Part shown: positions 43,519 to 51,961 of the stretch, piece by piece | Layout: every line of letters starts with the position of its first letter | How positions within the stretch are numbered: position 1 is the first letter of the stretch | From: Streptomyces sp. HNM0575 | GTDB taxonomy: Bacteria; Actinomycetota; Actinomycetes; Streptomycetales; Streptomycetaceae | DNA: 64,000 bases | NCBI RefSeq assembly: GCF_012726265.1 | Contig: NZ_JAASAG010000004.1 | Location: forward strand, 248,001 to 312,000 | Direction of reading: 5' to 3' | Translations under genes and position numbers: made by a program | The notes under the pieces: generated by a model | Database searches by the model: none | What the model was told of the DNA's origin: nothing | The model's input: only the letters and a program-made list of their open reading frames with translations

Positions 43519-43758
43519 CTGCGAGCTCCTCAGTCGGCGGGGCCACTACTGCCGATGCAGTTACGAAAGGGAAATGCCGTCGGCCGGTCAATGCGTTGCT
43601 TGCGCTTTCTTCACGCCGCCGTACGGAGTACGACGGCGCCCTACGCGGACCCGCTGGCCGAGAGGCGAGAGCGACCCTACCTCAGCACCGTCCCGTGGAA
43701 CATGCAGAGGTCAACCATTCGTCAATTACCAACGAGACTCCTCACTTTCCGATGACAG
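43519..43758. other. Intergenic region, no gene seen
   Basis: 240 bp upstream of the SBP gene and downstream of the SDR operon, relatively AT-rich in its left part. It must carry the SBP promoter. A CGCCGTACGGAGTACGACGGCG imperfect dyad occurs near 43615-43637. No coding frame with typical bias was found. Confidence 0.5.
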
Positions 43759-43790
43759 CGGGTGCCGGTCCGACGACGGACCGGCACCCG
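43759..43790 (-). terminator. Strong hairpin terminator of the SDR operon
   Basis: CGGGTGCCGGTCCG (43759-43772) and its exact complement (43777-43790) form a perfect 14-bp stem with a 4-nt ACGA loop, 50 bp past the stop of the SDR gene at 43841. Confidence 0.85.
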
Positions 43791-43840
43791 AATTCGCGAG
43801 AAACGATCTGCTCGGCGATGTCCGCGGGGCGCGGAAATGC

Positions 43841-44629
43841 CTACTCGACTCCGGCGTTCAGCGCCAGCCCTCCGTCGACGACCAGAGTCTGACCCGTGAT
43901 CCACGCCGAGTCGGGAGAAGTGAGGAAAGCGGCGGCACCGCCGATGTCCTCGGGCACACCGAGCCGGTGCATGGGATAGCGGGCGGACGCGTCCTCTTCC
44001 CGGCCCTCGTAGAGAGCGGCGGCGAACTTCGTCTTCACGACCGCCGGAGCCACCGCGTTGACCCGTACGCCCGGCGCGAACTCGTGCGCCAGCTGCTGTG
44101 TGAGATTGATCATGGCCGCCTTGCTCATGCCGTACGCGCCGATGAAGGGCGAGGCCGACATCCCGGCGATGGAGGCGATGTTGACGATCGTCCCGCCGTG
44201 GTCGCGCTGCCAGGCCGCCCAGGTCGACTGCGCGAAGCCCAGCGCGGAGACCACGTTGGTCTCGAACACCTTGCGGGCCACGCCCAGGTCGAGCTCGGCG
44301 ATGGGGCCGAACACCGGGTTCGTACCTGCGTTGTTGACCAGGTGGTCGACCCTGCCGTAGGCCTCCATGACCTGCTCGACGGCCGTGCGCCGGTGCTCGT
44401 CGTCGTGCGCCTTGCCCGCGACGTACATCGCGCGCTGCGGTCCGAGCGCGGCGACGGCCTCCTTCAGGGCGTCCTCGTTGCGTCCCGTGACGCACACGCG
44501 GTGCCCGCGGGCGATCAGCGCCTCCGCGACCCCGTAGCCGATGCCGCGGCTGCCGCCGGTGACGATCGCGACCTCGCCGCTGTCCCGCACCTCGCCGCCG
44601 TCCTGCCGTACTGCCTCGTTCTGTGCCAT
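43841..44629 (-). CDS. SDR family oxidoreductase
   Basis: 262 aa. IVTGGSRGIGYGVAEALIARG (cofactor loop), VNNAGTN, IVNIASIAGM (Ser) and YGMSKAAMINL (Tyr/Lys) make a classical SDR; the C-terminus LVVDGGLALNAG is typical. ATG start MAQNEAVRQ. It is 17 bp downstream of the FabG-like gene and clearly in one operon with it. Both are probably involved in acyl or beta-keto reduction; substrate unknown. Confidence 0.88.
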   Translation of the reverse strand: MAQNEAVRQDGGEVRDSGEVAIVTGGSRGIGYGVAEALIARGHRVCVTGRNEDALKEAVAALGPQRAMYVAGKAHDDEHRRTAVEQVMEAYGRVDHLVNNAGTNPVFGPIAELDLGVARKVFETNVVSALGFAQSTWAAWQRDHGGTIVNIASIAGMSASPFIGAYGMSKAAMINLTQQLAHEFAPGVRVNAVAPAVVKTKFAAALYEGREEDASARYPMHRLGVPEDIGGAAAFLTSPDSAWITGQTLVVDGGLALNAGVE

Positions 44630-44646
44630 CTTCCGCGACCCTCCGG

Positions 44647-45408
44647 TCAGTTGAGCGGGCCGCCGGCCACGTACAGGACCTGCCCGGAGACGAAGCCCGC
44701 CTGCTCGCCGCTGAAGAAGGCGATGGCGTTGGCGATGTCCTCGGGCCTGCCGACGCGCTGCACGGGGATCTGCGAGGCCGCGGCGGTCTGGAAGTCCTCG
44801 AAGCCCATGCCGACGCGCTCGGCGGTGGCGGCGGTCATGTCGGTGACGATGAAGCCGGGTGCGACGGCGTTGGCGGTGATGCCGAACTTGCCGAGCTCCT
44901 TGGCGAGGGTCTTGGTGAAGCCCTGCATTCCGGCCTTGGCCGCCGCGTAGTTGACCTGGCCGCGGTTGCCGAGGGCGGAGGACGAGGAGAGGTTCACGAC
45001 GCGTCCGAACCCGGCGTCGACCATGTGCTTCTGACAGGCGCGGGACATCAGGAACGCACCGCGCAGGTGCACGTTCATGACCGTGTCCCAGTCGGCGTCG
45101 CTCATCTTGAACAGCAGGTTGTCCCGCAGCACGCCGGCGTTGTTCACGAGCACGGTGGGCGGCCCGAGTTCGTCGACGACGCGCGCCACGGCGGTCTCGA
45201 CCTGCGCCGAGTCGGAGACGTCGCAGCCCACGGCGATCGCCTTGCCGCCCTCCGCTGTGATCTTCTCCACGGTCTCCTTGCAGGCCGACTCGTCGAGGTC
45301 GAGCACGGCTACGGCGCGGCCCTCGGCCGCGAGCCGTACCGCGGTGGCGGCGCCGATGCCCCGCGCCGCGCCGGTGACGATCGCGACGCGCTGGTCGGTG
45401 GTGGACAT
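44647..45408 (-). CDS. fabG: 3-oxoacyl-ACP reductase-like SDR
   Basis: 253 aa. IVTGAARGIGAATAVRLAAEG, VNNAGVLRDNLLFKMSDADWDTVMNVHLRG (the N-x-x-x catalytic Asn and the typical FabG loop), VNLSSSSAL and YAAAKAGMQGFTKTLAKELG place it close to FabG. NADPH-dependent reduction of a beta-ketoacyl thioester is likely, though the operon context (second SDR, repeat-rich promoter) suggests catabolic or accessory use rather than housekeeping fatty-acid synthesis. AGGAG 8 nt before the ATG sets the start. Confidence 0.86.
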   Translation of the reverse strand: MSTTDQRVAIVTGAARGIGAATAVRLAAEGRAVAVLDLDESACKETVEKITAEGGKAIAVGCDVSDSAQVETAVARVVDELGPPTVLVNNAGVLRDNLLFKMSDADWDTVMNVHLRGAFLMSRACQKHMVDAGFGRVVNLSSSSALGNRGQVNYAAAKAGMQGFTKTLAKELGKFGITANAVAPGFIVTDMTAATAERVGMGFEDFQTAAASQIPVQRVGRPEDIANAIAFFSGEQAGFVSGQVLYVAGGPLN

Positions 45409-45462
45409 GCTGTATCTCCTCGCCCTGGATTCGTCGTGAGCCGCGTGGACGGCCGGTGTGCT

Positions 45463-45536
45463 GAGCAAGCGCTGCGGTGAGCACCGCCTCGGTGAGCTCT
45501 ACTCGGTGAACTCCGCTTCGGTGAGCAACCGCTTAG
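45463..45536 (-). promoter_or_regulatory. Candidate TetR-type sites upstream of fabG operon
   Basis: On the minus strand AGCGCTTGCTC (45463-45473) and CTAAGCGGTTGCTCA (45522-45536) share an AAGCG-TTGCTCA pattern, an imperfect dyad like those before actinobacterial fatty-acid genes. The DNA between repeats CGGTGAGC/CGGTGAAC four times. Confidence 0.4.
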
Positions 45537-45605
45537 TTTCTTGTGGCAGTCGTGACGCTATGAGCCGGGCCATCCGCTGTCAACGGGTGCCCGCGCACAT
45601 GAGAT

Positions 45606-46079
45606 TCACCGCACGAGCAGTTCGAGCAGCCGCTCGGCCTCCGCCTCCGGGTCACAGGTCAGGCCGGTGTGCACCGGTCCGGGCTGAACCACGGTGCTGC
45701 GGGGTGCGACCAGCCGCCGGAAGCGGCTGCCCGGCGGCTCGGCCGCCGCCTGGCCCGCGGCGACGCCTCCGGCGCAGACCGCCTCCGCGGCGTCCAGCGC
45801 TCCCCGCACACCGTCCAGATCGGCCCGCGGGTCGAGCGCGAGCAGCCGTGCCTCGTCCAGGTGCGTACGGGCCACGACGAACGACCGGGCGCGGCAGTAG
45901 ACGACGACGCCCGCGTTCATCGTCTCGCCGCGTTCGACGCGCGGCACCACGCGCAGCAGCGCGTACTCGAACACCTCGCGCCCGGCGCGGGCGTCACCGC
46001 CGGGGCAGGGGCGGGGCTCCGCTTCGCCGCTCGCGCCTGCGCCGGTCCCGGCGTCCGGCGTGCCCGTGCCGCCGCTCAC
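45606..46079 (-). CDS. DUF3037 domain protein
   Basis: 157 aa. After a Gly/Ala leader of about 30 residues comes FEYALLRVVPRVERGETMNAGVVVYCRARSFVVAR, the DUF3037 signature, then HLDEARLLALDP and FRRLVAPRSTVVQPGPVHTGL at the C-terminal. GTG start overlaps the stop of the HipA-like gene by 4 bp, so the two are coupled. DUF3037 has no assigned activity; the recurring partnership with a HipA-like kinase suggests a functional module. Confidence 0.9.
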   Translation of the reverse strand: MSGGTGTPDAGTGAGASGEAEPRPCPGGDARAGREVFEYALLRVVPRVERGETMNAGVVVYCRARSFVVARTHLDEARLLALDPRADLDGVRGALDAAEAVCAGGVAAGQAAAEPPGSRFRRLVAPRSTVVQPGPVHTGLTCDPEAEAERLLELLVR

Positions 46080-46918
46080 GGCCGCGCCGCCCGCTGGTCG
46101 CGCTGCCTGAGCGGCCGGCCGCCGGTGAGCCAGCCGGGCGCCCGTGAGGGGCCGTCCGCAGTCGGTGCGCCGAGGGTGATGCGCTCGTTCAGTGCGGGGA
46201 CCCGCCCGGAGAGCGTCCGTACGTACGCGTCACGCACCTCGCCGGGACCGGCGAAGCCGGGCTCGTCCGTCAGCCACTCGTCGGGGATCTCGGCCGCGCA
46301 CTCCGCGAGCAGGCCGTCCGTCACGAGCGGCCCCAACTCCGCCTGCGCCGCGGCCACATCAGGGCCGAAGGGCGCGAGCACGTGATCCGACGCGTCGTAC
46401 GGTCTGCCCGAAGACGCCTGTGCGGAGGGCCAGTTGTGGTGCCAGATCATGCTCGCCCCGTGGTCGATGAGCCACATGTCACCGTGCCACACCAGCAGAT
46501 TGGTGTTGCGCCAGGAACGGTCGACGTTGCCGACGAGCGCGTCGAACCACACCACCCGGCCCGCCTCGGCCGCGCTCACGCCGAACGTCTGCGGCTCCAG
46601 GCCCAGGGAGCCCGGCAGGAAGTCCATGCCGAGATTGAGTCCGCCGCTGCCCTTCAGCAGCGCCTGCACCTCCTCGTCCGGCTCGCTCAGCCCGATGACG
46701 GGATCGAGCTGGATGCGCACGAGCTCGGGGACGCGCAGACCGAGGCGCTGGGCGAGCCTGCCGGCGAGGACTTCGGCCACCAGCGTCTTGCGGCCCTGTC
46801 CGGCGCCGGTGAACTTCATGACGTAGGTGCCCAGGTCGTCCGCCTCGACGATCCCCGGCAGCGAACCGCCCTCCCTCAGCGGGGTGACGTAACGGGTGGC
46901 GGTGACTTCGCGGAGCAT
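46076..46918 (-). CDS. HipA-like kinase, DUF3037-associated
   Basis: 280 aa, about two-thirds of E. coli HipA. YVMKFTGAGQGRKTLVAEVLAGRLAQRLGL carries the ATP-binding Lys, GNVDRSWRNTNLLVW the catalytic Asp/Asn loop, and LIDHGASMIW the metal-binding Asp, so kinase residues look intact. No HipB-like DNA-binding antitoxin is next to it; instead the coupled partner is DUF3037. HipA kinases phosphorylate glutamyl-tRNA synthetase in toxin systems, but this subgroup's target is unknown. Confidence 0.85.
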   Translation of the reverse strand: MLREVTATRYVTPLREGGSLPGIVEADDLGTYVMKFTGAGQGRKTLVAEVLAGRLAQRLGLRVPELVRIQLDPVIGLSEPDEEVQALLKGSGGLNLGMDFLPGSLGLEPQTFGVSAAEAGRVVWFDALVGNVDRSWRNTNLLVWHGDMWLIDHGASMIWHHNWPSAQASSGRPYDASDHVLAPFGPDVAAAQAELGPLVTDGLLAECAAEIPDEWLTDEPGFAGPGEVRDAYVRTLSGRVPALNERITLGAPTADGPSRAPGWLTGGRPLRQRDQRAARP

Positions 46919-47125
46919 CCGCTCAGGCTAGCCGCCGGACGGGAACGCTCGGTGCTGCCGCTGCCCGGACGGTCGCACATCGTAAGCGACCCGGTCACAG
47001 CCGCGAGGCCGCTCCCGGCGCAATTGGTCTTTCTTGACAAAGCCCTTCGCGGCTGACGGGCTGCTGTGCAGGATTCGCAGGGCAGAGGCAACGCGTGCAG
47101 CCCCCGACAGAACAGGATCTTCCCC

Positions 47126-47575
47126 ATGACAGCATCGACCACCCGTAGGTCCGTGCTCGCCGCCGCCGGCGCCGCCTCGGCCGCAGTGGCTCTCGCAGCG
47201 TGCGGCTCCGAGAGCGCAGACGGTTCCGGAGGCGACGAGAACGCCGGTGGCGACAGCGGCAGCGAAGGCGGTGGCGGCGCGAAGGGCGAGCTGGGCAAGG
47301 CCTCCGACATCCCCGAGGGCGGCGGCATGATCTTCAAGGAGCAGAAGGTCGTCGTGACACGGCCCAGCGGCTCCGAGTACAAGGCCTTCTCCGCGACCTG
47401 CACGCACAAGGGCTGCTCGGTCTCCGAGGTCAAGGGCGGCACCATCATCTGCCCTTGCCACGAGAGCAAGTTCGACATCACCGACGGCAGCGTCAAGGGC
47501 GGTCCCGCGACCAAGCCGCTCCCCCCGGCGAAGGTCTCCGTCAAGAACGGCACGATCCACCTCGCCGAGGGCTGA
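47126..47575 (+). CDS. Rieske [2Fe-2S] protein, Tat-exported lipoprotein
   Basis: 149 aa. TTRRSVLAAAGAAS is a twin-arginine signal and LAAC (Cys26) a lipobox, followed by a Gly/Ser/Glu linker and a single Rieske domain: CTHKGCSV and CPCHESKFDITDGSVKGGPATKPL hold the C-x-H and C-x-x-H cluster ligands. Folded cofactor-loaded export through Tat is consistent. An electron-transfer role at the cell surface is likely; partner unknown. The ATG at 47126 with AGGAT upstream is preferred to the ATG 60 bp earlier, which would bury the Tat signal. Confidence 0.92.
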   Translation: MTASTTRRSVLAAAGAASAAVALAACGSESADGSGGDENAGGDSGSEGGGGAKGELGKASDIPEGGGMIFKEQKVVVTRPSGSEYKAFSATCTHKGCSVSEVKGGTIICPCHESKFDITDGSVKGGPATKPLPPAKVSVKNGTIHLAEG

Positions 47576-47809
47576 GACCGCGGCATATGAGGGCTGAGGC
47601 CGCGGGGTGCGGTGTACGGACGCGAGCATCACACCCCCGCGGCGCCCCGCCGGCTCCCAAGCCGCTCCCGCAGACCCGCCCCTGCCGCGGCGGCTCGGTT
47701 CACAACGCCCTCTCGTACGGCGCGTGTTGGAGCGCGCCAGTAGTCGCCCCCTGACGCAGCGCCGCCGGCCGTAGCGCCCATGCCGTGGCCCATGTCGTAG
47801 CCCCGCGCG

Positions 47810-49141
47810 TCAGTCGTAGCGCCGCCCCACGCCCGTACGCAGAGCCCCTGCGACCGCCGCGGCCAGTTCCCCGGCGGACTCCACCGTCAGCGGCGAGACG
47901 GTCAGCCGCACCCCGGGCGGCGACGCCAGCCGGAAGCGCGCTCCCGGAGCGACGGCCCAGCCCTTGTGCAGCAGGCGCGCGACGGCGCCGGTCTCGTCCG
48001 GCACGGGCACCCACACGTTCATCCCGCTGCGCCCGTGCGCCTCGACCCCTCGCGCGGCGAGCGCGTCGACGAGCGCGTCCCGGCGCCTTCCGTAGGAACG
48101 GGAGACCACGGCGACGTCGACGGCCTCCGACTCCCACAGATGCAGCACGGCGTCCTGGAGGAGACGGCTGACCCAGCCGGGGCCGAGAAGCTGGCGCCCG
48201 CGCAGCCGGTCCAGCGTGACCGCGTCCCCGGTGACGACGGCAAGCCGCAGATCCGGCCCGTACGCCTTGGCGGTGGAGCGGACCACGGCCCAGCGATCCG
48301 TATGACCCGCAAGGGTGTTGAGCGGCTCGTCGACGATGCCGTGCCCGTGGTCGTCCTCGATCAGCAGGGTGCCGGGATGCCCGGCGAGCACTTCTCGCAG
48401 CATGGCGGCGCGACCGGCGCTCACCGCCGCTCCGGTCGGGTTCTGCGCCCGCGCGGTGACGATCAGGGCCCGCGCGCCCTGGCGCAGCGCGCGCTCGGTC
48501 TCTCCGGGAAGGGGGCCCTCGTCGTCGACCGCCACGGGCACGGTCCGCAGCCCGAGCGCGGGAACCAGATCGAGCAGGCTCCCCCACCCCGGGTCCTCGA
48601 CGGCGACGGCGTCGCCCGGGCGCAGATGCGCCGCGAGCACGCGCTCTATGGCGTCGAGCGCACCCGAGGTCACCGCCAACGGCCCGTCCGGCACGCCGTC
48701 TTCGTCCAGGCGGCGGCGCGCTTCGGCGGAGAGCCGTTCGCTGACGGCGGGGTCGCCGTAGAGCGTGGCGCGGCGGGCGGCGTTCTCCGCTGCGGACGCC
48801 AGCGCGGAGTGCAGCGGCGGCAGCAGTCCGGTGTCGGGGTTGCCGGTGGAGATGTCCACGCACCCCTCGGGCACCTCGGCACGGATCGCCTCGCGCGGCG
48901 TACTGGCCGGACGCTCCCGCACTCGGCTGCCCCGGCGGCCGGCCGTCTCGATGACACCGCGCTCGCGCAGGCTCCGGTAGGCGGCGGCGACGGTATTGGC
49001 GTTCACCGCCAGGTCTTGCGCCAACTCCCGCAGGGGCGGCAGCAGTTGACCCGGGCGCAGAGCGCCGTCGCGCACGCCGCTCTCGACGCTCGCTGCGATC
49101 TCAGCTGCGCGCCGCCCCTCGATCCGATATTCTCCTAGCAC
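47810..49141 (-). CDS. MocR-type GntR/aminotransferase regulator
   Basis: 443 aa. N-terminal GntR winged helix (RAAEIAASVESGVRDGALRPGQLLPPLRELAQDLAVNANTVAAAYRSLRERGVI, shown here in part as LPPLRELA-NTVAAAYRSL) fused to a class-I aminotransferase domain with VTSGALDAIE, RAQNPTGA and RSTAKAYGPDLR, where the Lys is the PLP-binding residue. Such MocR/PdxR proteins sense PLP or an amino compound. GTG start overlaps its own upstream direct repeat, suggesting autoregulation. Divergent from a PNPOx-fold gene, a typical partner. Confidence 0.9.
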   Translation of the reverse strand: MLGEYRIEGRRAAEIAASVESGVRDGALRPGQLLPPLRELAQDLAVNANTVAAAYRSLRERGVIETAGRRGSRVRERPASTPREAIRAEVPEGCVDISTGNPDTGLLPPLHSALASAAENAARRATLYGDPAVSERLSAEARRRLDEDGVPDGPLAVTSGALDAIERVLAAHLRPGDAVAVEDPGWGSLLDLVPALGLRTVPVAVDDEGPLPGETERALRQGARALIVTARAQNPTGAAVSAGRAAMLREVLAGHPGTLLIEDDHGHGIVDEPLNTLAGHTDRWAVVRSTAKAYGPDLRLAVVTGDAVTLDRLRGRQLLGPGWVSRLLQDAVLHLWESEAVDVAVVSRSYGRRRDALVDALAARGVEAHGRSGMNVWVPVPDETGAVARLLHKGWAVAPGARFRLASPPGVRLTVSPLTVESAGELAAAVAGALRTGVGRRYD

Positions 49142-49169
49142 AAAACAGATTCTGCACTAGTACAAAATA
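49136..49169. promoter_or_regulatory. MocR direct-repeat operator in divergent promoter
   Basis: TAGCACAAAACA (49136-49147) and TAGTACAAAATA (49158-49169) are direct repeats with a 22-bp period, i.e. on one face of the helix. The DNA is AT-rich in a GC-rich context. Direct repeats are the usual MocR/PdxR binding layout. Confidence 0.65.
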
Positions 49170-49214
49170 CCGCGCAAGCAGCGAGAAGCCCGCCCGAGCG
49201 CAAGGGAGAGTTCC

Positions 49215-49913
49215 TTGGCCCACACCGTGCCGTCCCCCGGCCCCTCCCCCGACACCTACGCGCGCACGGAGCGCAGCGTCCCGACCCGGCACCGCGAACG
49301 CGCCTCGTACGACCGCGAGTCGGTGCACTCGATCCTCGACGAGGACTACATCTGCCATCTCGGCTTCGTGCGCGACGGTGCGCCGGTCGTCCTGCCGACG
49401 CTGTACGCGCGGATCGGCGAGCGGCTGTATCTGCACGGGTCGACGGGCTCGCGCCCGCTGCGGCAGGCGGACGGCGAGGAGGGCCTGCCGGTCTGCCTCA
49501 CGGTCACGCTGCTCGACGGGCTCGTCCTGGCCCGTTCCGCGTTCCACCACTCGCTGAACTACCGCTCCGTGATGGTGCACGGCACCGCGCACCGGCTGCC
49601 GGAGGGCCCCGAACTCACCGCCGCGCTGGACGTGTTGGTCGACAAGGTCGTGCCGGGCCGTGCGGCGGACTCCCGTCCGCCCGACGCCAGGGAGCTCGCG
49701 GCCACGGCGGTGCTCCGCCTCGACCTGGCCGAGGTGTCGGCGAAGGTGCGCCAGGGCGACCCGAGCGACGATCCGGAGGATCTCGCTCTGCCGCACTGGA
49801 GCGGTGTCGTGCCCGTCGCCCGGTCCTACGGCACGCCCGTGCCGAGCGCCGATCTCAAGCCGGGGACGCCGCTGCCCGGATATCTCGACGGGCGCTCGCA
49901 AGGGGGCAGTTGA
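49215..49913 (+). CDS. Pyridoxamine 5'-phosphate oxidase-fold protein
   Basis: 232 aa. Flavin split-barrel of the PNPOx-like/FMN-binding family: YICHLGFVRDGAPVVLPTLYARIGERLYLHGST, VCLTVTLLDGLVLARSAFHHSLNYRSVMVHG and the C-terminal DPEDLALPHWSGVVPVARSYGTP. The TTG start has GGGAGAG 5 nt upstream. Next to a divergent MocR regulator it may act in vitamin B6 or flavin-dependent detoxification; true pyridoxamine oxidase activity is not established for this branch. Confidence 0.9.
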   Translation: MAHTVPSPGPSPDTYARTERSVPTRHRERASYDRESVHSILDEDYICHLGFVRDGAPVVLPTLYARIGERLYLHGSTGSRPLRQADGEEGLPVCLTVTLLDGLVLARSAFHHSLNYRSVMVHGTAHRLPEGPELTAALDVLVDKVVPGRAADSRPPDARELAATAVLRLDLAEVSAKVRQGDPSDDPEDLALPHWSGVVPVARSYGTPVPSADLKPGTPLPGYLDGRSQGGS

Positions 49914-50026
49914 GGCGGCGGGCCGCCGGCGGCCCCTGCTGAGCGGTGCCGCGTCGCGTCACGCCCGCATGGGCCCGTACGTGCCGGTTACGCGCCGGGC
50001 ACGGCCCACGTCACGTACGGCCCACG

Positions 50027-51136
50027 TCACATACGGTCCTCGGCGGTGTCCGTAGGGAGGCCGCCGGCGACCTCCCCGCTCCCCCGGCCGCCGGCCGCGA
50101 CCGGCTCGGCCTGCCCCTGCTTCGGCGCGGACCGCTGTGCGATGAACGCGCCGAGCAGCACGACCGCACCGCCCAAGAGCTGTACGGGGGCGAGGTGTTC
50201 GCCGAGGAGCACCCAGGCGAGCACCGTGGCGATGACGGCTTCGAGGCATGCGACCACACCGGCGACCTGCGGGGAGAGCCTGCGCACCGATACGACCCCG
50301 GTGAGATACGCGGCGACCGTCGCGACGAGCACGATCCACCCCAGCAGTACGGCCGCGGGCACGGACGTGCCGTCCATGGAGGCCGCACGGCCCAGCACGG
50401 ACCACTTCATCTCCCAGGGCCTCGCGATCAGCGTGAGCACCGCGGCACCGGTCAGTAGCCCGTACGCGATCACGCCGAGCGGGTCGGAGGGACGGCGGCC
50501 GTCCGCACCGTCGCTGCCGTGGTCCGACAGCACGAAGTAGCCCACCTGGCAGCAGGCGGCACCGAGGGCGAGCAGCAGCCCCACGGCGTCGAGCGTCAGC
50601 CCGGCCCACACCCGCACCACGCACGCCAGTCCGCCGACGGCGAGCACCACTCCCACGCCCGCCGACCGGCTCACCGGACGCCGCTGTACGAACCGCACCC
50701 ACCCGAGCACCAGCGCCGGCGCCAGATACTCGATGAGCAGCGCGACGCCGACCGGGATGCGGGAGAGCGCAGCGAAGTAGCACGCCTGCACACCGGCGAC
50801 GGCCAGCAGCCCGAACCCCAGGAGCAGGCCCGGCCGTTCACGCACCAGCGCCCGGTGACGCCAGGCGAGCGGCAGCATGACGAGGGCCGCGCCGGCCACC
50901 CGCAGCCAGGTCACGTGCAGCGGTTCGAGACCGGCCTCGATGAGCGGTTTCGCGGCCGGGCCCGAACCGCCGAACGCGAAGGCGGAGACGAGCGCGAGCG
51001 TCAGCCCGAGACCGCGGCGACTACCGGGACCGTCACCGGGGCCGTTACCTCGGCCGTGAAGGGAACCGGGGCGGGGGCCCTGGCCGGGCCCGGCCGGCCC
51101 GCCTGCGGACGGGCCGAACTGCGAGGTGTCGTCCAT
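50027..51136 (-). CDS. EamA family transporter
   Basis: 369 aa. A Gly/Pro-rich cytosolic leader of about 40 residues precedes ten helices in two EamA repeats: LGLTLALVSAFAFGGSGPAAKPLIEAG, ALSRIPVGVALLIEYLAPALVLGW, and in the second repeat SPQVAGVVACLEAVIATVLAWVLLGEHLAP. Exporter of unknown small molecule. ATG at 51136 (MDDTSQFG) starts just inside a 28-bp dyad upstream (51159-51186). Converges with the PNPOx gene; the 112 bp between include two copies of GGCCCACGTCAC. Confidence 0.87.
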   Translation of the reverse strand: MDDTSQFGPSAGGPAGPGQGPRPGSLHGRGNGPGDGPGSRRGLGLTLALVSAFAFGGSGPAAKPLIEAGLEPLHVTWLRVAGAALVMLPLAWRHRALVRERPGLLLGFGLLAVAGVQACYFAALSRIPVGVALLIEYLAPALVLGWVRFVQRRPVSRSAGVGVVLAVGGLACVVRVWAGLTLDAVGLLLALGAACCQVGYFVLSDHGSDGADGRRPSDPLGVIAYGLLTGAAVLTLIARPWEMKWSVLGRAASMDGTSVPAAVLLGWIVLVATVAAYLTGVVSVRRLSPQVAGVVACLEAVIATVLAWVLLGEHLAPVQLLGGAVVLLGAFIAQRSAPKQGQAEPVAAGGRGSGEVAGGLPTDTAEDRM

Positions 51137-51158
51137 GCGTTCATCATGGCAACGCCAG

Positions 51159-51186
51159 ACAGGAGTGTCACCCCTGATACACCTGT
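51159..51186 (-). promoter_or_regulatory. 28-bp inverted repeat upstream of EamA gene
   Basis: ACAGGAGTGTCA and TGATACACCTGT are inverted with 10 of 12 positions matching, separated by four C. It lies 23-50 bp upstream of the transporter start codon, in the 55-bp gap behind the Clp-N gene; long arms suggest a dimeric MerR- or TetR-like regulator. Confidence 0.55.
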
Positions 51187-51191
51187 CAGTC

Positions 51192-51749
51192 TCATGTCCG
51201 ACGGCACGGATCCGGCGCCATGGCGGCGAGCCCGGCGGCGAGACCGGCGGCGAGACCCCGTACATCGACTCCGGCGGTACGCAGCACATCGGCCGCCCGG
51301 GAGTCCGCGTCCGAGGCGATGCCTGCGAACAGGTCGACACCCTCGGCCCGCACCGCGCCCCGCGCCGCGGCCCTCCCCAGCGCGACGTCCATCGCCGCCG
51401 CGGCGGCCGGCGACCAGCCGGGCAGGAGGACGGCACCCGCTCTCGCGGCGGTCCGGCGGCCGGTGCTCTCCACCGCTTCCTGCCAGCGCAGCCCGTAGCC
51501 GATGGAACGCTGCGCGAGGTAGCCGAGCAGCTTCGCCGTCTGCGGACCGCCACCGCCGAGGAACGCCCGTACCACCGGGTCCGATTCGAGGAGGCCGTGC
51601 AGGAGATGTGCGGTGTCCACCTGACGGTCGCCGCCCAGGGAGGCCCGCCGGCGCGCGGCTGCGACGACGGCGGCCAGCTGCTCGCTCAGCCGCTCCTCGA
51701 TCAGCGCGCCGGGCGAACCGGCGGTCACTGGGGGCGTACTGGTGTCCAC
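51192..51749 (-). CDS. Clp N-terminal (ClpR) domain protein
   Basis: 185 aa. Two Clp-N repeats can be seen: LAAVVAAARRRASLGGDRQVDTAHLLHGLLESDP and AAAAAMDVALGRAAARGAVRAEGVDLFAGIASDADS. There is no AAA+ domain, so this is a stand-alone substrate/adaptor-binding module. Such proteins are common in Streptomyces and may work with ClpC or bind ligands. No metal or catalytic residues. It lies 55 bp upstream of the EamA gene on the same strand. Confidence 0.85.
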   Translation of the reverse strand: MDTSTPPVTAGSPGALIEERLSEQLAAVVAAARRRASLGGDRQVDTAHLLHGLLESDPVVRAFLGGGGPQTAKLLGYLAQRSIGYGLRWQEAVESTGRRTAARAGAVLLPGWSPAAAAAMDVALGRAAARGAVRAEGVDLFAGIASDADSRAADVLRTAGVDVRGLAAGLAAGLAAMAPDPCRRT

Positions 51750-51961
51750 GGCACCACCGCATCACGCGCACATACCGGTACACATCCTCGCCGCGGGGCA
51801 TATGCGAATACCCCGGGAGGTGTGAGCACGGCGGGCCGCCTCCTCCTTGAGGATGAGCCGCGACTCAGGGGCCGTCGAGTTGGGCATACAGGAACCGAAT
51901 GCCCGGAACGTTGCGTCTTGTTCACCAACAGCCCCCCATACGGCAGCACTTGGAGATTCCC

